DNA of 64,000 nucleotides from Clostridiaceae bacterium (GTDB lineage Bacteria; Bacillota; Clostridia; Lachnospirales; Lachnospiraceae): contig CAJTGI010000009.1 of assembly GCA_910575435.1 (NCBI GenBank), positions 95,516 through 159,515 on the forward strand, in the 5' to 3' direction. Position numbers and translations under genes: made by a program. Position 1 is the stretch's first letter, and every line of letters starts with the position of its first letter. Below are positions 18,458-27,887 of this stretch, piece after piece. The notes under the pieces are model-generated. The model saw only the letters and a program-made list of their open reading frames with translations, was not told the origin of the DNA and searched no databases.

Positions 18458-20674
18458 ATGGAAATAATTTATCGGGCCTTCTTTTTCGTGGCATCTATGG
18501 CACTATTAATGGCTTTTACATTGCCCTGGGTGCTGCTGGCAAGGCTGCTTATGAGAAGGCATGAGAGAAAATACGTGATGTGGGAATGGAGGCTGTTGTA
18601 TTTGCGGAGCGTATGCCCCTTCGCAATGACCAGCCTGCTTTTTGTCATTCCAGGCGTAAGCCATTATTACTACCTGCTGTTAAATCGCCTGGGCTTTGAC
18701 ATGAAAGGGAATGGCGGCATGGTATTTCACTGGAGCGATATTTTCAGGAGGAGTATCACTGCCACTACTACCTTTAAAGGCTGTAGTATTATCTGGGTGG
18801 CAGGCGTGGTGATTCTGCTTCTCCATCTAGCCCTCACCCAGAGGAATCTCCGAAGGTATTTTGCAAAGGCTGGAGAGATTGGGGAAAATATATACGAATC
18901 TTCCGCCATTGAACTTCCCGTGCAGCTGGGCGTCTTCCGCAAAAGGCTTTACCTTCCGAAAGGCTTTCAAACGGCGGAGACGACTTGGCTGCTCCGCCAC
19001 ATGGAGAGCCGAAAAATGGAGCCAATGCGCCGTTTTTTGGTGGTGTTCATCACAGTGGTGTATTGGTTTAATCCAGTGATGTGGCTATACTATTACCTGT
19101 GGAGCCGGGATAATGAGATTTGGTGTGATGAAAAGTTGACGGCAAAAGGGTCAGATTCGGTTCGCAGAAAATATGCCCAGGCAATTCTGAATTTCCGAAA
19201 GCGGCAGAGGGTTGTGAAGGATGGGGATGGCAATTTGGAGGAGAAGAAATCTCCCAGCATCTATTCTTTCCTAACTATTTTTGAGAGGAATCCGGAAGGC
19301 CGGGCAAAGAGGATGATGTATCAGAAATGGTATGCTTCCGGCGGGAGCCTGTCCGCATATGGCTGCCTGCTGGCCACGATTGCCCTGCTCTTTTGCCTAA
19401 CCCCGTTGCAGCGGGTATGGATGGAGGATGGCAAGACGGTGTCTGGGAAGGGAGAGAAGTCGGCAGAAAAAATATTTGAGGATGGAAAGAATTTGGTGAT
19501 TGCCAAGGGAAGCACCCAGTCCCCCAACGGATTGAACAGGGTCATCCAGTTAGAGATGGGTGAGGGGGAGAAGGATGGCTCCGAGGGCTACCAGGGGAAA
19601 TTTTCTCTGGTGATGTACGATGATGCAGATAATAAAATAGACAGTATGGATATGGATGAAGTGTTCAGCAGATCGGCGATGAAGAGTTATCATTTTTCTG
19701 AGGGATTGGGGCTGGAAATGGGCGACTTTAACGGGGATGGCGTTCAGGAAATCATCCTGGGGCAGAAGCAGGCATTGACGGAGGCAGAATTTGGCAAATT
19801 GTTTGAGGGGGAGAAGGACAAGCCGAAAATCCAGGATTCCCAAGTATGCCAGTTTTCTCTGGTGAATGTGGAAGAGAAGGAATTGAAGGTGCTTCAGGAA
19901 GGGATCATCTCCGTGTCCATGGAAAAGAATCAGAGGGAGTCTGTGCAGTTTGAAGCCGCAGACGGAGTAGAGGGAGTGTTTGCCGTTCCCATGGGCAATA
20001 AGGTGCAGTATTATCAATGGAATAAGGACCGGGCTGCCTATGAGGCGAAGGATTACACCGAGGAAGACGTGGAGAAATTAAAGAAAGAGAGTACGGATGG
20101 GAATGGCAATTCGGCTCAGGGAGAGGCAAAGGATCACACCTTGGCGAAGGAGGATGGCGGTACTGCGATTATGGTATCCACCAAGCGGGATAGCACTTCC
20201 AGCGAGGAAATTCAGTCTGTCACCCTGTCACCCAGAGGCTCTCAGGTACAATTCACGGACGTGAAGGGATATTACTGCGACCTCCTGTGGGTGCCTGCCA
20301 TGGGGGAAAATGCCAAACGATATGCCCAGCTGATTTATAACGGCACCAAGTCCCGCACCTTCGTGGTCTATGATACCCAGCGGAAGACGGTTTATTACAG
20401 CCAGGAGGATGGGACGGAAAATCTGGGGAAGTTGTTTCGGCAATTTAAGGAAAATGATATCTCATTTTCAGAAAACAGTGCGGCGATCTATACCTTGAAG
20501 GAGAAGAATAACGATACATTGAAAATAGAGTTTTCTGCGGAGGCGGAAGGCGGCGTGAAGGTGAGGGGCAGTTATGAGTACAATGTGCTGAAGAAGAAGA
20601 GTGCCAACTTGAGCTTTACCAGATCGGTGAATCATGGAGAATCTACGGCGGCTCCCACGGCAGAGCCTGAATAG
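18458..20674 (+). CDS. M56/BlaR1-like membrane protein with degenerate zinc motif
   Basis: A 738-residue membrane protein. Residues 1-225 follow the M56 peptidase layout of BlaR1/MecR1: several membrane segments, PVQLGVFRKRLYLP, then the zinc-motif region, WFNPVMWLYY (203-212) and DNEIWCDE (218-225). Where the family has HExxH, this protein reads HMESR (181-185), so the catalytic Glu and second His are lost and proteolysis is doubtful. Another membrane segment at about 300-322 leads to a large extracellular part with a calcium-loop-like DFNGDGVQE (about 425). No BlaI-type repressor gene is adjacent; an Rrf2 regulator follows. I infer a sensory or structural pseudo-peptidase, function unknown. 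Confidence 0.75.
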   Translation: MEIIYRAFFFVASMALLMAFTLPWVLLARLLMRRHERKYVMWEWRLLYLRSVCPFAMTSLLFVIPGVSHYYYLLLNRLGFDMKGNGGMVFHWSDIFRRSITATTTFKGCSIIWVAGVVILLLHLALTQRNLRRYFAKAGEIGENIYESSAIELPVQLGVFRKRLYLPKGFQTAETTWLLRHMESRKMEPMRRFLVVFITVVYWFNPVMWLYYYLWSRDNEIWCDEKLTAKGSDSVRRKYAQAILNFRKRQRVVKDGDGNLEEKKSPSIYSFLTIFERNPEGRAKRMMYQKWYASGGSLSAYGCLLATIALLFCLTPLQRVWMEDGKTVSGKGEKSAEKIFEDGKNLVIAKGSTQSPNGLNRVIQLEMGEGEKDGSEGYQGKFSLVMYDDADNKIDSMDMDEVFSRSAMKSYHFSEGLGLEMGDFNGDGVQEIILGQKQALTEAEFGKLFEGEKDKPKIQDSQVCQFSLVNVEEKELKVLQEGIISVSMEKNQRESVQFEAADGVEGVFAVPMGNKVQYYQWNKDRAAYEAKDYTEEDVEKLKKESTDGNGNSAQGEAKDHTLAKEDGGTAIMVSTKRDSTSSEEIQSVTLSPRGSQVQFTDVKGYYCDLLWVPAMGENAKRYAQLIYNGTKSRTFVVYDTQRKTVYYSQEDGTENLGKLFRQFKENDISFSENSAAIYTLKEKNNDTLKIEFSAEAEGGVKVRGSYEYNVLKKKSANLSFTRSVNHGESTAAPTAEPE

Positions 20675-20751
20675 TGGAGAATTTACGGCATTTTCACAGC
20701 AGAACACGAATAGTGGGAAATTTACGGCATTTTCACGGCAGAGCCTGAATC
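20636..20751 (+). repeat. 39-bp tandem repeats spanning a stop codon
   Basis: Two 39-bp units (20662-20700 and 20701-20739) differ at a few positions; a partial third unit follows (20740-20751) and a diverged one precedes (20636-20661). Thirteen codons per unit keep the M56-like gene's frame, and each full unit carries a TAG. The gene's own stop is in the first full unit. Confidence 0.8.
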
Positions 20752-20790
20752 AGAAAGATAGGAAATAATGGTAGAAAGGTAGTGTATGAT

Positions 20791-21234
20791 ATGCAGATTT
20801 CAAGTCGCTTTACGCTGGCGATTCATATTTTTGCCTGCATTGATCACTTTGGGGATGAGTATAAGATCACCAGTGATTTTCTTGCGGGGAGTACCAATGT
20901 GAATCCGGTGATTATAAGGAAGATTCTGGGGCAGCTTAAAGCCGCAGGGCTGGTGGATGTGGCTCGGGGAACCGGGGGTGCCAGGGTGGCAAAGCCTTTG
21001 GGCGAAATCACTTTCTTAGATATATACAATGCGGTGGAATGCGTGGAGAAGGGAGCGTTGTTTCATTTCCATGAAAATCCCAGTTCGGATTGTCCTGTGG
21101 GAAGGAATATCCATCATATCCTAGATGATAAGTTGCTCCGGGTGCAGTCTGCCATGGAACGGGAATTGGCTTCTCTGACGTTGGAGGACGTAAAGGCAGA
21201 TACCCGGAAATATTTGCAGGAAGAACAGGGCTAG
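20791..21234 (+). CDS. Rrf2 family transcriptional regulator
   Basis: A 147-residue winged-helix repressor of the Rrf2 family (IscR/NsrR/CymR/YwnA group). The start MQISSRFTLAIHI, the recognition-helix region TNVNPVIIRKILGQLKAAGLV and the wing GTGGARVAK are typical. Only one Cys (SSDCPVG) remains in the region where IscR and NsrR have three cluster ligands, so a [2Fe-2S] or [4Fe-4S] sensor is unlikely and a YwnA-like Cys or ligand switch is more probable. The ATG at 20791 is better spaced from GAAAGG than the GTG at 20782. A terminator follows directly, so it ends its transcript; targets are unknown. Confidence 0.9.
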   Translation: MQISSRFTLAIHIFACIDHFGDEYKITSDFLAGSTNVNPVIIRKILGQLKAAGLVDVARGTGGARVAKPLGEITFLDIYNAVECVEKGALFHFHENPSSDCPVGRNIHHILDDKLLRVQSAMERELASLTLEDVKADTRKYLQEEQG

Positions 21235-21239
21235 AGAAA

Positions 21240-21275
21240 GCAAGGCATCAAGAAAGGAATGGTGCCTTGCTTTTT
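21240..21275 (+). terminator. Rho-independent terminator after the Rrf2 gene
   Basis: GCAAGGCAT (21240-21248) pairs with GTGCCTTGC (21262-21270), followed by TTTTT. A strong 9-bp stem. Confidence 0.85.
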
Positions 21276-21702
21276 AACATGATGGAGGGTGGTTTTTAAT
21301 GTGTTCCAAGACAGGGATTGGGAAGTGTATGAGTATAAATGTTTGTGCATATTTAAAGTAAAAAATAAAAGTTAACAAAAATGTTTTTATTATTTTGGCA
21401 ATGTGCTAACATGTAAAAAATAATATGAGAAAATCTTTTGTTTAATTCAGAGAAATTAAGTCATAATTATTATGCAAAATTACAAGAAATGATTAAGTAG
21501 AATAATAAAAAGAGAAATGGCATATCTCCAGTTTTGAGGGGGATTTCCAGTCTTTATATTTTAGAAGTACTATGTTTTTTGTGCAATTTATACTAGAAAC
21601 TAATGTGCTTAAAACCTACGGTTGCAAAGGAAGAGATTGGCAATTATAATAGCGTCAAAATGTTACTCGCAAAAGAAAAATGCCCAAGGAGAGGAGAAGA
21701 GA
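21276..21702. other. AT-rich intergenic region
   Basis: About 430 bp between the Rrf2 terminator and the second Rpn remnant. It holds long A/T runs and no convincing ORF, RNA gene or repeat. Confidence 0.4.
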
Positions 21703-22493
21703 ATGGGGAAGATTTTTGACGATATTTTCCGCACGCTGTGCGAGAAAAATTCCAAATTGCTAATACCTTTGATTAATGAGGTGTTCCATAAGGATTACAA
21801 AATGACGGAGAAGATTGAACTGTGGTCTGGGGAGCATCATGTACTGTCCGGAGATGTCGATGGATTGGATGAGAGGGTCACGGACTCTGCGATCCATATC
21901 GGGCATAAGTTGTATCATATAGAGTGCCAGAGCAACCCAGATGGTTCCATGGTGCTTCGGATGGTGGAGTATGATTTCCATATCGCGTTCCTGTGGTCAA
22001 AGTGCAGCAGTATTCAGAGGAGGATATTCTTGGAAAGCAATTGTATTTTTTGATACCATACTATATACTAAAGTATGAGCATATTAGTGAGAAAGACAGT
22101 TTGGAAGAAATATCTGAGGAATATCGGAGACTGTATCAGGGCATGATGGATGCTAGGGATGTCGGACTTTTAAACGAGTATGACATGTCAAATATTGTGG
22201 ATTTTACGAACAGGCTGGTGGAGTATGTGTTCCGTGAGAACCAGAATGCAAAGCGGGAGGTGAGTGCTGTTATGAGAGGACAGGTGTTGGAAACCTATGC
22301 GGATCGGATGATTGCGAAGGGGATGGAATATGGCCTTGAGCAAGGAATGGAGCAAGGAGTAAAACAGGGCCGCATCCAGGCTACTATAGAGATGGCAAGG
22401 GAGTTCGGGATGCCTGAGGAAAGGTTGATCGAGAGGTTGATGAGTGAGTTCTCTATGAATCGGGAAGAGGTAGAAAAAGTATTGCAGATATAA
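21703..22493 (+). pseudogene. Rpn-type PD-(D/E)XK nuclease family protein, internal deletion
   Basis: A second member of the family at 13670-14739, starting at the ATG at 21703 (MGKIFDDIFRTLCEKN) behind AAGGAGAGGAG. The nuclease core is present up to FHIA, after which the DNA jumps to the equivalent of VPVVKVQQYSEEDIL. Relative to the first copy about 145 bp (48 codons plus one base) are missing, which also changes the frame, so the second half is read only from 21993 on. The C-terminal half has EQGMEQGVKQG-type repeats and ends in a helix-rich segment. Not expected to give an intact nuclease. Confidence 0.8.
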
Positions 22494-22509
22494 ATATTTT
22501 TGTGAAAGA

Positions 22510-22539
22510 AAGGGCGGCATCGCAATGGATGCCGCCCTT
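22510..22539 (-). terminator. Strong hairpin, terminator for the ABC operon
   Basis: AAGGGCGGCATC (22510-22521) and GATGCCGCCCTT (22528-22539) form a 12-bp stem. Read on the minus strand it is followed by TTCTTTC, about 40 bp after the ABC gene stop. It may also limit reading from the Rpn remnant. Confidence 0.7.
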
Positions 22540-22578
22540 GGAGGTCATCTGTCCCGACGCTTCGCTCTGGGGCAAAAC

Positions 22579-25020
22579 TTATTTTGCCGCCAGTACCGCC
22601 GGAGGACGGGACAGGATACTTCTTACTGGCAATATGCTGATGACCAGGTTCAGCAGGTACATGACCAAAAGTAGCAGCAGAACGCACCACCAGGGGAAGA
22701 TCATGCCCAATTCCAGGGAGGGAATCGAACCAATGAATCGAATCACGCCGCTGGTAATCAGCACGGCGGGAAGCACCGTGTAGGAGGTGATGAGGAACAT
22801 TTCCAGAAGATAGGCTTGAATGATGCTGATTTTCTCAATGCCTATGAGGCGGTATACCGTCAGTTCCTCGGTGCGGGCTGACACGTTTGACTTCACCATG
22901 AAATAAATGATAAACAGGGAGATAATCACCGCTGCCAAGGCTATCAAATTCCGGGAGGAAACAGAATCCTCTCGGCCCTTGTCAAATTTTGCCATCTGGC
23001 TTTGGTTGGGGTTAATTACGGTGATGCTAACGCCTTGCTTGTAATCACTTGCTATTTTGCGCAGCTCCTTGACTGCCTTGCCGGGATTCTTTGTGTAAAC
23101 TTGGAATCGGCTGGTACCGATGATGTAGTCGTTGCGTATGGTCAGGCAGTCCAAGTCGCTTAGCACATAATTTACCCCAAATCCGTCGGGAAAGTTTCCC
23201 ATGATTTGGTATTCCCGTCCATTTGCCATGCGGAAGGAACTGGTCTTTCGCATATCGTAATCATCGTACAGGGTCTGGGCCATCAGGAGTTCTCCTGTCT
23301 TAAGGTTCAGGTCATCGTATTTTCCCGGATATTTCTTTTGCAGCTGGCTTACGCTTGCGATGGAATATCCATCTATGGTCAATCCCAGCGCCTTGTTCTG
23401 GGAAATATAGATGCTTGGCTCATTGGTATTGCAGATGCCCACGATTTCCAGGTGGTCAGAAGTGATGGTATTGACCAGCTTTGCATGGAGGAAATCTTCT
23501 GTTTTGGAAAATATGGTCTGGTATGGATTTTCCTTGTCCATAAAGCGGTCAATCAGCCATTGGTCTACCACGATTTCCGAGATATCCTTTGGCATCCTGC
23601 CATAGACCAGATTCTTCTCCGGAAGATGCTTGATGTCTACATAGGACATGTCTTTAAACTCCACTTCCATAGAATTCAACTGGTTGAATCCATCATAATA
23701 AAGGAGAAGCTTACCCCCTCCTGACTTAAAAACATCAGAATACTCCCCGGAGATAAAATATTTTTCAAAAAATCCTCGCACAGAGCGGTAATATTCGGTA
23801 TGTTCCATTTCATATTCCGGCTCCAAGCTGATATTGATGTAATGGGAATCATTTTTCAGTATGGAGCGCTCATTGTAAAAGAAATTATTGGTGAAGTTCG
23901 CCAGGCTAATCGTCATCATGACGCCGGTAAGGAGCAGGATTCCAATGATAAATGCCTGCTTCTTTCCCATGATGCCAATGTTTTCGATGGCTAATTTCCA
24001 GATTTCCCGAAAGCCAAGCCTTGCGGAAGTGTGGTTTTTCAAATGGGGCAGGGAAAATTCAAAATTCTCCACTTCCGTCATTTCTACATTGGGGCGGTGG
24101 GTGTCAAGCATCTCGCAACCTGCCTCCGTGCCTGCAAGAATCATATCGCAGTCTGTCAGGTTCTGGATGTAAAGCTTTCCGTGCTTCCATGCCAGATTTA
24201 ATCTGATGGGCATATGGTCTTTCGCTTTTTTGGGATTCTCATACAGGCGAATGAAAGCGTCATCTTCAGAAAAGAGATGTTCCTCTTTCAAATCCTTCAG
24301 GTAAATATTGCCATCATCCATCCGCTCATAGGCGTCATCATTTGCATTCACGTAGTCCTTGGTAATCTTTCCGTCCCGGATTTCAATAATGCGGTCTGCA
24401 AAGAAATTGGCAATTCGCCGCTCGTGGGACACCAGGATTACCAGGCATTCCTTTGCGATATTTTTCAGAATGCTCATGGTGCGCAGGGTATTTTCCTCGT
24501 CAAGGTTGCCTGTGGGTTCATCCGCCAAAATGATTTTCGGAGATTTTACCAATGCCCTGGCAATGGACACCCTCTGCTGCTGTCCGCCGGAGAGCTGGGA
24601 GACCAGTTTTTTCTTGTATCTGCTGATATCCAATTTTTCCAGCACATATTGGACTCTCTCTTCTTTCTCTTCTTCCGAAATATCAAAAGTATTTAGCGCT
24701 AATTTCACATTGTAGGCCACGGTGTAATCTTGCAGCAAGTAATAATTCTGAAAGATATATCCAAAGTTGTCATTGCGGATGTCTTCTATGACTTTTGGCT
24801 GATATTTCTTCACCTGGGTCCCGTTGTAGTCCAGCACTCCTGAATGGAAGGTATCCAAGCCGCCGATGGTGTTCAGGAGGGTCGTCTTACCGGAACCGCT
24901 CTCTCCCAAAATGCAGACTAGGCCCGTATCTGGAAACTCTAATTCAATGTCGTCTAGCACGTGCATTTCGCTCTTGCGTCCCTTATTAAAATATTTATTT
25001 AATTTGGATACTTTGATCAA
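22579..25020 (-). CDS. ABC transporter, fused ATPase and FtsX/MacB-type permease (second gene)
   Basis: An 813-residue fusion. Residues 1-225 are an ABC ATPase of the LolD/MacB/BceA class with Walker A GESGSGKTT, signature LSGGQQQRVSIARAL and Walker B ILADEPTGNLD. A linker leads to a first membrane segment at about 340-360, a large extracellular domain, and three C-terminal membrane segments (from about residue 690), the FtsX-type topology. Transporters of this class extrude or remove peptides and lipids by mechanotransmission. It overlaps the upstream gene by 4 bp (ATGA), so the two proteins probably form a heterodimer. No two-component genes are adjacent. Confidence 0.9.
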   Translation of the reverse strand: MIKVSKLNKYFNKGRKSEMHVLDDIELEFPDTGLVCILGESGSGKTTLLNTIGGLDTFHSGVLDYNGTQVKKYQPKVIEDIRNDNFGYIFQNYYLLQDYTVAYNVKLALNTFDISEEEKEERVQYVLEKLDISRYKKKLVSQLSGGQQQRVSIARALVKSPKIILADEPTGNLDEENTLRTMSILKNIAKECLVILVSHERRIANFFADRIIEIRDGKITKDYVNANDDAYERMDDGNIYLKDLKEEHLFSEDDAFIRLYENPKKAKDHMPIRLNLAWKHGKLYIQNLTDCDMILAGTEAGCEMLDTHRPNVEMTEVENFEFSLPHLKNHTSARLGFREIWKLAIENIGIMGKKQAFIIGILLLTGVMMTISLANFTNNFFYNERSILKNDSHYINISLEPEYEMEHTEYYRSVRGFFEKYFISGEYSDVFKSGGGKLLLYYDGFNQLNSMEVEFKDMSYVDIKHLPEKNLVYGRMPKDISEIVVDQWLIDRFMDKENPYQTIFSKTEDFLHAKLVNTITSDHLEIVGICNTNEPSIYISQNKALGLTIDGYSIASVSQLQKKYPGKYDDLNLKTGELLMAQTLYDDYDMRKTSSFRMANGREYQIMGNFPDGFGVNYVLSDLDCLTIRNDYIIGTSRFQVYTKNPGKAVKELRKIASDYKQGVSITVINPNQSQMAKFDKGREDSVSSRNLIALAAVIISLFIIYFMVKSNVSARTEELTVYRLIGIEKISIIQAYLLEMFLITSYTVLPAVLITSGVIRFIGSIPSLELGMIFPWWCVLLLLLVMYLLNLVISILPVRSILSRPPAVLAAK

Positions 25021-27494
25021 TTTCCTCTCTCCTTTCTTGCCAGCAGGCGGTTGAATGACCCTACGGTAGCCAGTTCCAGGATAATATTGTAGGCGATATA
25101 TGTGGCGGAAGCCACCAGCCCATAGTATATCAACATGGACGTGATGTACGGAATGCCAATCACGTTCAGGATCATCATAATGGCCGCTGTCGCAATGATG
25201 GCTTCGACGCAGTAGCGCGTCATCTCGTAAACGCTGATTTTTCGTATAATTGGCAGCTGCATTCCCATGGATTTCATCACGTAAAAATCTTTGATGCGTA
25301 TTTTCATGATGGAGCGCAGTATTAAAATTTCCACAGCGAAGAGTATGATTAAAATTACTACGGAGATGCAGATAAATATCAGTCTTTCCATGACTTTCTC
25401 TTCGTTGTAATTGACGGAGGCCACCCGGTAAGTGCTGAGTCCCTCGTATCCCATTTTTTCCAATGCCCTGAGAACTCTGTCCGTCTTGGTGTAGTTCTTG
25501 ATATACACCGAGGCCTGGGAGGATTGGCGGGGATAGAATTGGTTGAATACTTCCTCGCTTACCTCCAGAAAATGGCTGCTGTGGCTATTGAAGCTGTTGT
25601 CTGCCCCCGCTTCGCTCCCATTCCCGCCCAGCACGGTAATGTCCGATGGGATTTTGTCAATCTTGGCCAGCTTTTTGGGAACGGAACCCCTTGACCAGTT
25701 GACGTTTACCAATATCTGGTCTGAGCCGGGCAGAAGTTCTTCCACGGGCCCCTGGATTAGATTGCCCATGGAATCAAATTCGCTTAGATTGGGAATATGA
25801 TTCCGTGACACCCGTCCATAGATTGCATCGGATTCTTCGTCCCCGTCCTTCTTCGCTAGGTCATCCGCAATGGCTAGGATAAATTGATCCGCTCCCTTAT
25901 AGGCATTGGCATGCATGTCAAAGTAATATCTGAGGGTAACGCTGTCGCCATCCGCTGAGGCGGTGAGCATGCGGCAGAAGTCTGGATAAAAGTAAATCTG
26001 CTCGGTCTCTTTCTTTAGAAAGCCAACCACTTCCAGATTTCCCAGATAGTATTCTTCCTCCCAGATATTGGCCGCTGTAAAATAAATCTTTTTCATATCC
26101 CCAATCTTGGTGCCCTTTGTGGGATACAGAACGATCTCATTTCTCTTTTCCGGCAGCCGGCCTTCGGATAAGTCTGACTTGTCAATGCAGGTGGCGGATC
26201 GCATGAACTTATCCTTTTTCTTAAAGTCAGGCACATCTTTAGAAGCCATGCGGCTCCGGGCATTATCCCCAATCCATGCGCTGCTGTCATTGGTCATGTA
26301 ACTACTGCCGTACGTGTCCTCCGTGGTGCCGTGGTGGTAGACGTAGTCCTTCCCCTCCTCCACATAGTAGTTTACATCTCCGGCGTAATCCTGGGAATCT
26401 ACTTGGACCACATGCCGGATGGACTTCATCTTCTCGATATCCTTCTCCGTCAGTTCCTTTCCATCCTTGCGCCGGACAGACAGGCGGCTATCATTTTTCT
26501 GAGCGTAAATGCTCTTGTCATAGTCTTTCGTGTAGGTATCATCGGCGCATTTATATAACTGTCCTATAAAAATAAAGGAAAGGATGGCCGTAAACAGGAA
26601 AAAGGTGCGGAATAGCAGGGAACGCCCAATCTGGGTGCGGATATTCATCTTTGCAAAGTCCCATGACACAGTTCTCTGATGCCTCTTCCACAGTTTGCTA
26701 TCTTTGGGGATGGAGGCTGTGGTGGTAGGATGGCTTTCACGGACATCCTGATCCGCATCTGTATTCCCATCCAAATTAATCGAAGCTTCATGGGCGGGGC
26801 TGTCAAAATTCTTATCCTCATTCACATTGACGTCTACTACGACCTCGCCGTCGTGGAGGCGCACCTTTCTGGTCACGTATGACTCAGCCTGCTCGTAATT
26901 GTGGGTGACCATAAGGATTAGACGGTTCTTTGACAGTTCTTTTAGGAGGGCGATAATCTGCTCCCCCGTCTCGCTGTCCAGATTGCCGGTGGGTTCATCC
27001 GCCACAATGATTTTCGTCTCCTTGGCCAAGGCTCTGGCAATAGATAGACGCTGCTTCTGACCGCTGGAAAGTTCGGAGGAACGCTGGTTTTCCAGTCCTT
27101 TTAGCCCCACTTTCTCCAAGTAGGCCATGGCCCGCTCGGTGGCGGCCTCTCTTTCCTCCCCCATAATCAATAAGGCGCTGGTTACATTGTCCAGGGCAGA
27201 GTAATGGCCGATCAGATTGTAGTCCTGAAATACAAAGCCAATCTGCTCCCTGCGAAAATCTTCCCAGTCGGCCCCATCAAATTGGAAGGTAGGCTCGCCG
27301 TTAAAAAAAAGCTCGCCTTCGTCAAATGTGTCCATTCCGCTAATGATATTTAGCAGAGTGGATTTGCCGCTGCCGCTTTCCCCGGTAATTGCCACAAATT
27401 CTCCCACGTCAAATTGCAAATTGATTTTTCGAAGGGCTTGGGTGACAGAGGTTTCGGAATAATAATATTTTCCTACGTTTTGTAAAAGTATCAT
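25017..27494 (-). CDS. ABC transporter, fused ATPase and FtsX/MacB-type permease (first gene)
   Basis: An 826-residue fusion like the next gene. The ATG at 27494 (MILLQNVGKYYYSET) is used since GGGAGGAG lies just upstream and inside a longer reading. The ATPase (1-225) has GESGSGKST, signature LSSGQKQRLSIARAL (Ser for the usual first Gly) and VADEPTGNLDSETG. After a linker of about 60 residues, an FtsX-type permease follows with one membrane segment near 290-310, a large extracellular region and three membrane segments near the C-terminus. Bacteriocin or antimicrobial-peptide resistance, or export, is the likely role by family; the substrate is not visible. Confidence 0.9.
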   Translation of the reverse strand: MILLQNVGKYYYSETSVTQALRKINLQFDVGEFVAITGESGSGKSTLLNIISGMDTFDEGELFFNGEPTFQFDGADWEDFRREQIGFVFQDYNLIGHYSALDNVTSALLIMGEEREAATERAMAYLEKVGLKGLENQRSSELSSGQKQRLSIARALAKETKIIVADEPTGNLDSETGEQIIALLKELSKNRLILMVTHNYEQAESYVTRKVRLHDGEVVVDVNVNEDKNFDSPAHEASINLDGNTDADQDVRESHPTTTASIPKDSKLWKRHQRTVSWDFAKMNIRTQIGRSLLFRTFFLFTAILSFIFIGQLYKCADDTYTKDYDKSIYAQKNDSRLSVRRKDGKELTEKDIEKMKSIRHVVQVDSQDYAGDVNYYVEEGKDYVYHHGTTEDTYGSSYMTNDSSAWIGDNARSRMASKDVPDFKKKDKFMRSATCIDKSDLSEGRLPEKRNEIVLYPTKGTKIGDMKKIYFTAANIWEEEYYLGNLEVVGFLKKETEQIYFYPDFCRMLTASADGDSVTLRYYFDMHANAYKGADQFILAIADDLAKKDGDEESDAIYGRVSRNHIPNLSEFDSMGNLIQGPVEELLPGSDQILVNVNWSRGSVPKKLAKIDKIPSDITVLGGNGSEAGADNSFNSHSSHFLEVSEEVFNQFYPRQSSQASVYIKNYTKTDRVLRALEKMGYEGLSTYRVASVNYNEEKVMERLIFICISVVILIILFAVEILILRSIMKIRIKDFYVMKSMGMQLPIIRKISVYEMTRYCVEAIIATAAIMMILNVIGIPYITSMLIYYGLVASATYIAYNIILELATVGSFNRLLARKERGN

Positions 27495-27720
27495 AACTCC
27501 TCCCATAAATAGATATTCTTTTTCTGACTAAAGTAATGTCGAAACACATGATACCAGTGTAGCATATTAATGACAAATTTTAATCCCTAATTATTCGATA
27601 CATTATGCATGAAAAATTGTTAATACCCTAAAAATTAGTTCATCCATGCATATCATAGACTTAAAGGTGAACTATCTCTGAACTTTCAAGCATTTCAAAC
27701 TTGAATATGCCATAAAATTT

Positions 27721-27809
27721 ATGATAAAATAAATGCTAAGGCATTTATCATGCAAGTTGCTCCGCAACTTGGGTTATGCCAGAAGTGATGGCAATAATCA
27801 TGATAAAAT
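27721..27809. other. Branched inverted-repeat structure
   Basis: An outer stem TTTATCATG (27744-27752) with CATGATAAA (27799-27807) encloses two hairpins: CAAGTTG/CAACTTG (27753-27771) and TGCCA/TGGCA (27777-27793). An alternative hairpin ATAAATGC/GCATTTAT (27729-27748) would compete with the outer stem. It lies in the 393-bp gap between the divergent ABC operon and nth; the rest of the gap shows nothing clear. Confidence 0.5.
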
Positions 27810-27887
27810 AATTACTTGGATCAAAAGCAGTAAACATACCAATCCATAAGATTCAATACAGTAAAGGAAAGGCGGAAAACAACCATT

